Source: Gremmenia infestans (Eukaryota > Ascomycota > Leotiomycetes > Helotiales > Hamatocanthoscyphaceae). From it: 64,000 nucleotides of DNA. The stretch's first letter is position 1. Each line of letters starts with the position of its first letter. Below, one piece after another: positions 1-10,600 of this stretch. The notes under the pieces were generated by a model. It was not told the origin of the DNA. It did not search any database and saw only the letters and a list, made by a program, of their open reading frames with translations. A program made the position numbers and the translations under genes. Where the stretch lies: assembly GCA_032629725.1 (NCBI GenBank), contig JAFEVB010000007.1, positions 310,001-374,000 on the forward strand, written 5' to 3'.

Positions 1-772
1 TGGTAATATTCTCGGTGGCGTTTTACTCGGACTCGGAATGACATTAACCGGAGCATGTCCCGGAACTGTACTCGTCCAAGTAGCATCCGGAATTCGGTCT
101 GGATACTGCGCCATGATTGGAGGTGTGCTTGGAGGAGCCGTATACGCCCAATTAGCTCCCTATTTGAGCATACCCACGGTACCAGCAGAAGAGAGAAAGC
201 AGAGTTTAACAGTCTTCCAGCACTTCAACATAAAAGAAAGCCAAGCACTCCTCATCTACGAAGGTCTCTGTGCGGGAATGGTCCTCCTGGCTGCTGCTTT
301 AACAGTAAGCGCGGAAAATATAATGGTCAATCCCTTCGTGGGAGGCGTCTTGATAGGTTGCGGACAAGCTACATCGCTGGCTCTTACGGGCAATGCTGTT
401 GGTGTGTCAACCGCATACGGACAACTCATCCAATTGATCCAATGGATGTTGAAGGGCTCGCGATCAGGTACACAGAATGAAGTTGAAGAACCCATGCCAG
501 CGCTGGCGTCGATTGCATTTGCAATCGGCATCATATCAGGAGCCGCGATATTAAAGCAAGTGTATCCAGCTGCGATACCTGGTGGCGAAATCTCGATCCC
601 AGCGTTGCGAGCAATTCTAGGCGGTGTTTTGATGGTGTTCGGTGCGAGGCTTGCTGGTGGTTGCACGTCGGGTCACGGAATTAGTGGCATGTCTACTCTT
701 TCCATCTCGAGCTTTATAACTGTTGCTTCGATTTTCGCGGGTGGGATGACGCTTGCTGCTATACTCGGCTGA
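1..772 (+). CDS. YeeE/YedE-family sulfur transport protein (5' end outside window)
   Basis: This is a polytopic membrane protein of the YeeE/YedE (sulphur transport, DUF395) family, whose bacterial members import thiosulfate or related sulfur compounds. The frame is open from base 2 (GNILGG...), so the true start lies upstream. The visible 257 residues contain the two family signatures: GACPGT near the start (codons from base 53) and ARLAGGCTSGHGISG near the C-terminus (about 640-690), each with the conserved cysteine thought to handle the sulfur substrate. Several Gly/Ala/Leu-rich membrane helices lie between them, with a hydrophilic loop around 190-240 and another around 450-500. No intron is needed in the visible part. 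The stop is TGA at 770-772. The family is clear; the substrate in this fungus is inferred. Confidence 0.85.
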   Translation, partial: GNILGGVLLGLGMTLTGACPGTVLVQVASGIRSGYCAMIGGVLGGAVYAQLAPYLSIPTVPAEERKQSLTVFQHFNIKESQALLIYEGLCAGMVLLAAALTVSAENIMVNPFVGGVLIGCGQATSLALTGNAVGVSTAYGQLIQLIQWMLKGSRSGTQNEVEEPMPALASIAFAIGIISGAAILKQVYPAAIPGGEISIPALRAILGGVLMVFGARLAGGCTSGHGISGMSTLSISSFITVASIFAGGMTLAAILG

Positions 773-1286
773 GGTGCTGAGATTGGTAGTCGTTATAATT
801 CCAGATGTATAATTCTTTGGAATTCCTGGCATTCGAGAAGGTCAGCATAGAACGAACGCGCTTGCCTTTTGAGTAATCTTTTACTTGTCAGTATTCAGAA
901 GGGCATCCTGCGATTCGCAGCCAGTCTGAGCTCGAGTGTTGGCTTTTCAGGGATATTCACCAGAAAACGAGGATCTCTTATTCCAAAAGTACAAATGATA
1001 CTACTAATTGTTAAGTTGATGGAATATGCAGTAATTGACGACTCACGCCTTTGGCTTGACAGGTCTCATGCTTACATGGATTGGGTTGCTTAACGCCATA
1101 ACAATTGGTCAATTTAGGCTTATTGTGGGCTTTTGTCTGTGCTAAAGGCGATCCCTCAGCAGCTATCACTGCGCCGCATACCTTGACTCCGTATCCGTAA
1201 TAACTTTCTACGACATGCATTTTTGGGAAAACCTTCTCTTTCCCATTTTTCTTTCGTGTTAATTATTGATCTTTACATAAATCATA
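773..1286. other. intergenic, no gene seen
   Basis: This holds the 3' flank of the YeeE/YedE gene and the upstream region of the MFS gene. The short open frames in it have no recognisable protein character. A T-rich stretch and AT-rich bases immediately precede the ATG at 1287. Confidence 0.5.
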
Positions 1287-3088
1287 ATGTCAGACCTGTT
1301 GTCGATCATCGATGTTGTACCAGCCAAAAGCAACAAGTCCTCAACTGTTACCCCACATAACGTTGACTCACCTCATGCATCTTCTAGGTCTACACATTCC
1401 ATTCCTACCGTGGATGCAAATGTCCCGAGCAGCTCTATAGAAGCTTTTGAACTCCAAGATGATGGTTTGAATAAAACACGCATCGTTGTCGTTATTTCGG
1501 TGCTCACGGGCGTCAGCTTCCTGAGCAGTTTGACCAATGGATTCATCGCCATTGGTCTCCCACGGATAGCATCTGATCTTTCTCTTCCTTCGCATCTCAT
1601 AATTTGGCCGTCCGCGGTGTACCCGTAAGTCTGTTTATTTAGGCAACGCGCAATGAATTGTTCCAATACTAAAATCAAACAGCTTGACTATTAGTACCTG
1701 TCTGATTCTCGCTGGCTCCATCGCAGATGTGATTGGCCACAGAAACATCAATCTGACAGGCTGCGCTCTTACGGGTGCCTTCATCCTTGCATGCGGTCTC
1801 GCGCGTACAGGTATCGAGTTTATCATGTTCCGCGCGATGCAAGGAGTGGCGGTTGCGCTCTGCCTGCCCACTTCCGTTGCCATCGTTTCACACTCGGTTC
1901 CTGCAGGCCGGTCACGCAACATTGCTTTCTCATGCCTAGGCTTCGTTCAACCTATTGGGTTTTCCCTCGGTATGGTACTCGAAGGTGTCATACTCGACAC
2001 AATTGGCTGGCGTTTCTTATACTACCTTTCTGGAAGCCTATGCTTGGCGCTCTTCGTAGTCAGTTTGTGGGCATTGCCGCATGATCCTGTGATTGAGGGT
2101 TCTATCATCAGCAAGCTCAAGAATGAGATAGACTGGTTGGGGGCTTTTATAATATCTACGTGTCTGGCGGTATTCTCTTATGTCCTTGCGTAAGCTGTTT
2201 TCCCCAAATCTTTCCTTATATTGTGCTCACCGTCATATAGGACTTTATCAGATTCCGTCGACAACATTCGCCATCCCGTAAACATCGTGCTACTAGTAGG
2301 CAGCTTTGCTCTAATACTAGCTTTCATCCTATGGCAAGGTCGCCGGGAACGCTTGAACCTCCCAGCCCTGATTCCAAACTCGCTATGGAGAAATACGGTA
2401 TTCACGAGCGTTTGTCTCACGGTCCTCTTGTCTAACGCTGTTGCGAATGCAATGGAAACCTTTTGTTCTCTCTTGTATGATATGTTCTCATCTTCAGTCT
2501 CACCCCCACCAACCTGCACATGTTAACATACCGTGCAGTTTCCAAGAAGTCCAACACATATCTGCCCTGGGGGCGGCCATCCGGATCCTACCCTCTCTCA
2601 TAATCGGTTTTTGCATTCAACTTACCACAGGCCTCGTTATCCATCGCACATCACCCTTCATCCTCGTCCTAACTACACTCGCTCTCAGCGCCGGCGCTCC
2701 CCTCCTCATGGCTGTCATTTCGCCGCGGTGGCCTTACTGGTATGCGGCCTTCCCAGCGCAGCTGCTTTCGCCAATGGCATGCGACATCATGTTCACGATC
2801 GGTCTGCTGGCGGTGTCGGAGGGATTTCCAGCGGATACGCAAGCGCTGGCGGGTGCTGTGTTCAACACGGTAAATCAGTTTGGACAGAGTATTGGGCTGA
2901 CGCTATTAGCGGTTGTTTCTGCTGTTGTGACGAAGCAAACGGAAGATCAGGGGAAAGGGAAGGAGGAGGCATTGTTTATGGGGTATCGAGCTGGATTTTG
3001 GACCGCGTTTGCTTTGGGTGTACCAGCGTGCCTGATTGGGGGCCTCGGGTTGAGGCACATGGGTAAGATCGGGGTGAAGAGGGATTAA
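1287..3088 (+). CDS. MFS transporter, DHA2 (14-helix) type, intact
   Basis: The model is join(1287..1624, 1683..2189, 2241..2474, 2539..3088), giving 542 residues. Introns use GTAAGT/CAG, GTAAGC/TAG and GTATGA/CAG, and all phases agree. After a hydrophilic Ser-rich N-terminus of about 60 residues come the expected helices. MFS motif A (GSIADVIGHRN) lies between helices 2 and 3, and a motif-C-like Gly/Pro-rich segment (LGFVQPIGFSLG) follows in helix 5. The length and the central helix pair fit 14-helix drug:H+ antiporters, which export toxic compounds or secondary metabolites from the plasma membrane. The substrate cannot be told. It belongs to the same superfamily as the interrupted transporter about 4 kb downstream, but the two are clearly different in sequence, so they are not recent duplicates. 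Confidence 0.88.
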
Positions 3089-3690
3089 AAGGGTACCATT
3101 TCTTGAATTGGTCGGAGCTCAACCATTGCGTTGGCTCCCCTCATCTTCTCAGGTCGTGAAGTGAAAAGTTTGGGCTAGCTGTACGGCTGTCACGTGGGAT
3201 ACACATGATCTTAAATTTAGTCTCTTCCTAAAAGCTTAGAGTGTCAATAGGCATGGCTGGATCTGATGAACTATTCAGAAGAAATGTTGTCTGTCACTAA
3301 TACCTCGTCTTCCATTTGATGTCATTTAACGAGTCACGATTTCTACCAATATGGTTCCGGAGAAAATAGGGGCTTCGCTAATAAGGACCCATTTCCTTGA
3401 AAGCTCGAGACTCCTACTTCATTCACAAAAATATGTTTCCTACGAATTATAACAAGGCCAGAATTTAGACCAAAGGTTTTTACATGTCTCACACATGAAC
3501 AGAGATGTGGCGGGGCTGAGTCAAACGACCTGCGGCGCAGGCGCGCTACAGTACTCGTCTCGCTGACCTGACTCCAAGCCCTGAGTCATCCAGTTCAGGC
3601 GGCCAGCACTTAAAACAGAAAACAACACTGACCAAAACAATTCGCAAAACATACCAATTCTAACACAAAATTCAATTACACCGTCGAGCC
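3089..3690. other. intergenic, no gene seen
   Basis: This is the 3' flank of the MFS gene. No convincing coding frame is present. The last 100 bases are A/C-rich and look like a fungal 5' leader for the ATG at 3691. Confidence 0.4.
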
Positions 3691-4424
3691 ATGTTGGGCG
3701 TCCATTTAACACAACCGGAGCCGCGTGGGTTGAACAAGAAACTCCTAAAATCCAAATTGCAAAAGCGAGGATCAGACGAAGATAGATCCGCTCCGGGTCC
3801 CCGTCGCGAAGGCTGGGATCTCGAGGCATGGAGATATCGCCGAGCGTTGAAAATAGGGATTACGCAGAACGAGCAAGATGTCTCACGCTGCTATCAGAAT
3901 ATATCGACGGGCATGTATCGCAAGAACCTTGAGGCCGCTAGGATACGTCGAACATGTCCGCGGCCAATGGAGGTGCAAATACTGCACCCTGAGAAGTATG
4001 TTGGATTCTTGTGTGAATGGTAAGGAGGGAGGCTATGCTGACGGGATACAGATTGGAGTCACAGTGGGTGGTAAAACATGTTACGAAAAGGGAAGAGAGA
4101 GGTGCGCCAGCTGTGAAGAGGAAGAAGGGTCCGACTTCCAGGAATTATAAGCGGAGAGGGAGTATTGAGGAGCTTCAGGAAAATACCTCTGAGCGAGAAT
4201 GCCATGGCGACAGCCGAAGTTCAGATCACTCTGGGGTAATGATCGAACTGGCGCGGGAGGAGTCCTTGGCATCACTTGAGCAATACACGCATCCCAACAT
4301 CAATATCGGATTGGAAAGGATTTCTATTGACCATGATGAGGCCGAGGTTGAAGCGTTCAAAATGGTCTTTGAAGAGTATACTTCCCCTGTTGAACAAATA
4401 GAGCTTGAATATATTCTACTTTAA
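3691..4424 (+). CDS. hypothetical protein, gene model uncertain
   Basis: I do not recognise this protein. One consistent model is join(3691..4019, 4091..4424), 220 residues. The 71-bp intron has donor GTAAGG, a branch-point-like GCTGAC near 4036 and acceptor AAAAG, and the phases match. The product is basic in the middle (KRKKGPTSRNYKRRG) and acidic at the end. A competing frame, open from about 3878 to 4150, contains a cysteine pattern (CKYC...SC...C...CASC) that could be a small zinc-binding module and would be lost in the first model. Either the exon structure differs from mine or the gene has suffered a frameshift. No function can be assigned. Confidence 0.35.
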
Positions 4425-5243
4425 CGACTTCCAATTCCAAATCTACAACCGCATGGAAGAAGATTCCACATCCTGAAGAAATCTATATATGAAGGACTAG
4501 AATAATTCTTTGACCATTGCCTTATAGAAGTTAGGTTCCAGGGTTTGACAAGATTTCTGGGAATGACTACTAATTATTCAAATGAAGCGACCTCTGCCTG
4601 CATGGACAGTCTCCCACAACAGATTCCGTCGAGTCTTTTATCCAATTTTTAGGCCTTGGCCAACCAATGTGAAGATATGCACCTCAGAGACCAACCTGTT
4701 GCCATAGTTCAAACCACCCCCGAAGAGATACTCGGACAGAATCTGGGCTTATAGAGCAAAAATTGAGAGATTTAAGAATACGCCCCACCTGGAAGGATGA
4801 TATGGGCCCATAGCTCTATTCAAATAGTAACTACCGGTAGCATTCATTTATTGCCACAGCCTAAGTGGGGGGTGTTGGAAGTCCATGATTAGTATTCATA
4901 GCTTCGTTTGCACGGGCGGATCTGATATATAATCGTGCCGAGCGCCTTGATCATCCTTGACTCCTTGCAGTGTTGCACTGGCACAACAAATACGCAGAGC
5001 TTATAAATAACGAATAGAAATGATCAAAAAAGAAAGATGACGCTATTTTGACAGGTTTGTGGGTTGTGTAAGTTGCTGCTTTATCAAAAATGCAGATGTC
5101 CCGTTTTGACGAGGTTTCGTGCTTTCTACAAGTACAAAGTCTCACGTCCTGTTTGCCGGTGCATAGCTCATCCATTGTTTTCTCCCTATCAGTTCGAGAT
5201 TCCCCCGTCTGTTTCGCACGTCGACTGCTGCGACTAGCATCGA
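4425..5243. other. intergenic, promoter region of the second MFS gene
   Basis: No coding frame of interest is present. A TATA-like stretch (GATATATAAT, near 4922-4931) and T/C-rich sequence precede the ATG at 5244, but no regulatory site can be assigned firmly. Confidence 0.4.
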
Positions 5244-6047
5244 ATGGCAAGTTCAATGGAAGCGCCTGGGGAGAAACCCCAGGAGACGATTTCAGATGAT
5301 AGCAGACAAGATGGTGCCTCGAGCGATGCTATCGAAAGTGAAAAGAAGATTATTCAACCGTTTGGGATAGCGAGAGCAGTTCTTGTTTCTACAATGATTG
5401 TCTTGACTCAATTGGTACAGGTATGTACCCATTTTATCTTTACTGGACACTTGAAATCGTTATATGTGCCAACTCCTGTCTAATTGTCAGTATGCTAATT
5501 AGATTTCCCTTTCAGATGATCCCATACGGTACCGGTATCAGCGCCGCACTAGAAATCGGGAGGGATCTCGGTGTGGGTGAAGCACAAGCAGTTTGGATAG
5601 CTGGCGCCTACCCGTATGTATTATCTCTCAGGATCATCCCATCAATGTTCACATCAATCATTCACCCCAATCAAAATTCAAGCTCTAGCCTGCTCACACA
5701 TCATCCAGACTGACACAAGGAGCATTCGTCCTAATCGGCGGTCGAGTCGGCGCTGTATTCGGCCACAAGAACACCCTCCTCGCGGCTGGCATCTGGTGGA
5801 CTATTTTCTCGCTAATATCTAGCTTCATGAGGAACTTTGTCGTCCTCTGCGTGATGCGAGCGCTAACGGGAATCGGAGGTGCTTTTATGGTTCCCAATGC
5901 TATGGCACTTCTCACGATCAACTTCCCGCCTGGCAAGATGCGGAATATAACTGTGGGGTTCTTTGGTGCCATGGCGCCGATTGGAGCAGCAGGTGGAGGT
6001 GTCTTTGCGGGGTTCTTTATCCAACTTACGCCCTGGAAATGGTTATT
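5244..6047 (+). pseudogene. MFS transporter (DHA2 type), 5' fragment, cut by transposon
   Basis: Exons are 5244..5420, 5516..5613 and 5709..6047. Introns are GTATGT...TTTCAG and GTATGT...TCCAG, with a TGCTAAT branch site in the first. The joined frame gives a hydrophilic N-terminus and about five membrane helices, with motif-A-like GGRVGAVFGHKN and the Gly-rich helix MRALTGIGGAFMVPNAMALL. The frame then runs WKWL into the inserted element and stops at TAA 6058-6060, four codons past the junction. The remaining helices lie 20 kb away at 26308-27340, in matching phase (TT before and C after the insertion restore a Phe codon). A truncated protein of this kind would not be a working transporter. 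The ATG at 5256 is an alternative start. Confidence 0.85.
6038..6047. repeat. target-site duplication, left copy (AATGGTTATT)
   Basis: These ten bases of the transporter exon are repeated exactly at 26298-26307 on the other side of the insertion. One copy belongs to the original exon (AAA TGG TTA TTC). The 9-10 bp length is typical for Mutator-like elements. Confidence 0.8.
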
Positions 6048-6168
6048 GGTTATTTACTAAAACCATATTGTTTCAAATTTTAATTACTTGATCTATATTA
6101 TTTAATGCTTTTATTACTTAATCTATACTATTTCCTAATAATTTTAATTACTTAATCTATACTATTTC
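6048..6168 (+). repeat. left terminal inverted repeat of the MULE
   Basis: It begins GGTTATTTACTAAAAC and matches the reverse complement of 26176-26296 over 121 bases. I count two mismatches, near 6064 (C versus T) and 6090 (G versus A), both transitions. It contains internal tandem copies of ATTACTTAATCTATACTATTT. Similarity ends abruptly after 6168. Confidence 0.85.
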
Positions 6169-6914
6169 CGTTAATCTATACACTTTAAGGTTTTCTTACT
6201 AAAACGTTATAAACGCACTATATATATGCCTTTAAGCAGCATAGCATATTACTTAGCCTTTTTAGTTATATGAGAAAGTAGTATATAATAGTAAAATTAT
6301 AATATAGAGCTAATAGAAGCGCGCGTAAAAGATAGTAGATAAAATATTATAATTACTAGTATATTAGCTTATCTATAGTATATAGCCTACTTATTAAAAT
6401 GCAAAGCTAGTAAGAAAGCATACTTATTATAATCCAGAGCTAATAGGAAGCTAAGAGTTATTATAGAGTAACTTTATACTATATTAGCTCTATAGTTTAG
6501 CGATATATAATAAAAACTTATTACTTGCTTATTTAGAAAGTGGAAATGTAGAGTGTTGCGCGTTATAGCCTACTTATAGTAATATAGAGCTAATAATAAT
6601 ATAGGAAATAATTAAAAAACAAATAAGAAACTAATAAGAAGGTAATTTAATAAGTGCTTAGAATTAAAGCATAAAAACGCTTAAAACGCTCTTAATAGAA
6701 AAGCTTTTAGCGCGAAATATAATATAATAGAGAAGAATTTAATTAATTAGCTAGCTAGCCCTATAAAGCGTATAGAATTAACTAAATATAATACGTAGTC
6801 TGCTTCCTAGTTAGCTCTTTTAGTAATATAAGTATATTATTTAGTATAAAGACCTACTTGCTATTACTGCTTACTATTAAATACTACTAGGTAAAAGCCT
6901 TAGCTTATAAAGCA

Positions 6915-6938
6915 CCTAAACCCTAAACCCTAAACCCT
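6915..6938 (+). repeat. interstitial telomere-like repeat, CCCTAAA units
   Basis: Three near-perfect 7-base units (CCTAAA, CCCTAAA, CCCTAAA, CCCT) lie in tandem inside the MULE's left interior. The unit is the 7-mer TTTAGGG type rather than the 6-mer TTAGGG usual in filamentous fungi. Confidence 0.7.
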
Positions 6939-7371
6939 CTTAAACTATTATAGCACTACTAGATCCTAGCAGTGGACTACTAGGCAGCTTTAGCTAGATA
7001 TCTCTAAAGCTAGAAGGTAGTAAAGGAACGCAAGAACGCTTAGTATACTATTTTAATAATAAGCATTTTAGCCTAAGCGAATAGCATAATACGTAAGCAT
7101 TCCTAATTCTTCTTACCTGCTAGTGCCTCTCTAAAGAGATACCCTAGCACTTTTAACCTAGATTCTAATAGCGCTTACACTTTTTCCTTTTTAACTTCTT
7201 CTTTTCTAACCTTGTCTCTACTAACGCAGCCGCTACACGCAGGTAGTCCGTCTGCTCTAAAGCAGCTAAAGTACCCTTCTTTTAATTCTACTACCCTCCC
7301 CTTACTATAACGTACGCCCGCGGGTCTATAGGCATAGGTAATATAGTAGTAGTAGTAGTAGGAATAGCAGC

Positions 7372-7376
7372 TGTAG
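7372..7376. repeat. Gypsy-1 target-site duplication, left (TGTAG)
   Basis: It pairs with TATAG at 13692-13696. The single difference is G/A, as expected from RIP after insertion. Confidence 0.6.
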
Positions 7377-7664
7377 TATTATGAACGTAATATATAACTA
7401 AGAGACCTTAGGCTTAATATCTAACTTTAAACATAGAAGAACCCTTAGTAGAAACAGGTTTTTTTTATATAAGCAAAAGACGTTTCTCTAGTATATTAGT
7501 TATATAATAGACTAAGAAGAACCGTAGGGATCCTTACGGCCTATTAGGATCTATCGGGATCTAGAGGTATAAAGGTTCTATATAAGGCTAGGTTATCACC
7601 TATTAGATAGAAGCTTCGTACTTAACTTAAATAGTATTTTCTAATATACGCTTATTATATTACA
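7377..7664 (+). repeat. Gypsy-1 5' LTR, internally deleted
   Basis: These 288 bases match the start of the 3' LTR through ...CTAATATACGCTTATTA and then jump to the LTR end TATTACA. About 140 bases present in the 3' LTR (13554-13691 region) are missing. Confidence 0.75.
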
Positions 7665-7696
7665 CTTTAAGCACTAGTCTCTCTATCGACGGAATA

Positions 7697-10600
7697 ATAT
7701 TATCCACCGGATCCGCTAAAGGGAAAAACACTCTAATCTTAACCCTAATATAAACTCCGGCTTCTATACTAGCGCCAGCCTAGACTTTTGCGGTATAAAA
7801 GCAAACTGCGATTATTAAAACACCTAATATATTCTATAGAGATAGAGGCAAGTTAGATAACTTTCTAACCTTAATAGATATCTATATTCTATTTAACTAG
7901 TACTTATTTAGAACTAAGATAGTAAAGGTTATCTATATAATTAGTTATCTTTAAAGCGTAGCTTTTAACTAGGTTAAGACCTATATTAATAATTTTATAG
8001 CAAATAAAACTAGTTAGGGGCGAATTATAACCGGAGTAAGAACCTTAACCTAGGCTATATTTATAAGCTATAAGGCATTTAAGAAAAATATCTAATAAGT
8101 CTTTAGTAACCTTAAATAGTAGAGTATAGCTAAATAGAAGCTGCGATAACTAAAATAGAGCAAGTTAGCCTCTAAGTATACGGCTAGGTTCTAGTAGTAT
8201 TTAGATATAGTAGGATAAAGCAACCGCGCTCTAACTAGCTAGTACTATATAGAACTAAAGGACTTTATTAAGAATAAGCTAACTAGGATAAACTAACTAA
8301 CTAGTTTTACTAAGATAATTAAGAAAGCGGTTAAGATTAATAACCGGTTTTTTAAGAGGTCTCTCGAATAAAAAAGAACCTATAACTTTAGTAAATAGTT
8401 AGGGAAGATAGAATTAATAGAAAAAAAAACTAAGAGAACCTAATAGAAATTAACGCCGCCTACTAAAAACTAAGCCTACTCTCTAAGAAGAAATAGAATA
8501 AGTAATATTAGAAAGGACTTTATTTTAAGTATAGATTACCTAGATACTTAGTATTCTTTTATAGGTAAAAGAAAAGAAAAGAATCTTAGAAAAAATAAAA
8601 TATAAGCGCAGCTATATAAATCTTAGGTATAGTATTACGACCTAACCCTAAGAGATAGAAGTATAGCATACAACTATCTAAATATAAAAGCTAGAAAATA
8701 AATATAGAAGAAAAAGCAAGCCTATCTTAGGATTCTATAAACTAGCTATCTAATATAGATAAAGAATAGATTATAGCTAGTAATAAGCTTTCTATAGGAA
8801 ACTAGTAGAAGCTGAAAAAAGGGAATAAACCGGCCTTTAAAGAAGACTTCTAGCTAGGAATAAAGAAACCAGAAAAGGGTATCTACTATATAGTTATATA
8901 CTAAAATATATAATAAGTCGTCTTTAAGGCACCCTAACGGCCTAGGATTATTAAAGGCATTCTAGGAAAAGAAATACTAAAGCTAAGCTTAATTATTAAG
9001 CTAGGAGAAATCTAGGAAATTACTAGTAAAGGGTTAGATAAATATATTTAAAGAAAAATAACTTTTTCTTTATTTCCTATAAACCTAATAATCTTTACCT
9101 AGTAATATATTAGTAATAAAGCATAAAGCATATTCGCGCTAAATACTCTATACTAACTAATAAGATAGGAAAGCAGTTACTAATTATAGGAAAACCAATT
9201 TATAAGATATAAGATCCTAGAAGAAAGATAACTAGAAAAGAAAGTGGCGGCTATAGAGAGCTAAAACTATATAATACTAAACGCCTATACTAGAGGAAAG
9301 AAGCTACGGGTTATACTTAACTTTAGTATATAAAGGAACTTTATCTTACTAGAAGCTATAAAAAGGCTTAATATACTAATATAAAAGAAAATAGAACCCT
9401 ATCTACTTACTATTATTAATAGGATAGCAATTAGAATAAATAGAAAGATAGTTAAGTATAAGACTATATCTATATAGATAACTATTAGAGGTTACTAGAA
9501 GGAAATCAGCCTAGATATAATCTATATTAGAGATAATCAGGCCATTTTTAGTATTTCTTAGATTAGATAATATAATCTAGAAATCAACTAGAAAACTTAT
9601 AAGGTAAAGTTTACTTAATATAGCTATATATTAAAATAACTATATAGCTATAGAGAGGTTAGCGCCACCTCCTATAATACGCTAGGGCACGCAACCTAAG
9701 GCCCTCCACCGGATAATAAGAAAGTCGAAAAAAGATACTAGTATAGTATAAAAAGTTTAAATAGATATTTAATAACCTATAAGATAAAAAAGCTTTATCT
9801 AAATATTAACTATAGAACTATAAGATACTACTTAAGAAAGAATGCAAACCTTTTTAGGAACTACTTTAATAATATAGTAAAAAGAAGATAAGACTATAAA
9901 GAAAGTATATTAATAAAGCGTTATCTAAGAGATAGATAAGAGAGTTGCACTCCCTATTAGAAGCGCTAATACTATTTATAAAGAAAAAAGATAGACTGGA
10001 TCAATTTTATATTAACTACTAAAAGTTAAATAAGATAACTATAAAAAATTAATATCTACTACTATAAGCAGATAATATATAGGACTATCTAAGAAAAGCG
10101 GTAATCTTTACGCAGCTAGATATAAGAGACGCATATTATCTAATCCGTATTATAAAAGGCAAGGAATAGAAAACGGCATTTTAAACCAGATTTGGTTACT
10201 ATAAGTACTAGATTATACTATTTAGGCTAACTAATATCTTAGTAACCTATTAAGAAGTTAACTATAATATATTAAGAGCTTTCTTAGACAGGTTCTATAT
10301 ATATTACCTTAATAATATACTAGTATATTTAGACAATAAGGAATAATATATAGAATATATAATATAGGTCTTAAAAGTACTTATAGCGAAGGGATTCCGT
10401 CTAAAGCTATCTAAGTATAACTTCTATATAAAAGAAATTACCTTTCTAAGCTATATAATTATACTAGAGAAAATCGGCCTAGACTCTAAAAAGGTCTAAG
10501 CGATTATTACCTAGGAGACGCTAACTATAGTTAAATAGGTATAATTTTTTCTAGGATTTATAAACTTCTACTAGAAGTTTATTAAGTTATATTTAAAAAA

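Larger units (their letters stand above)
6169..7376. other. MULE interior, left segment: AT-rich repeats, no intact gene
   Basis: It holds copies of the ATAATATAGAGCTAATA module (near 6424-6445 and 6571-6596), a related module around 6490-6550, a (CCCTAAA)3-like tract at 6915-6938 and a short (GTA)n run near 7343-7360. The reverse strand of 7130-7320 reads as a fragment with an LAALEQTDYLRVAAALVETRLEKKK-like character (shown here only as two short motifs: TDYLRVAAA and a Lys-rich tail). This could be the end of a second decayed ORF, but I do not recognise it. Confidence 0.45.
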
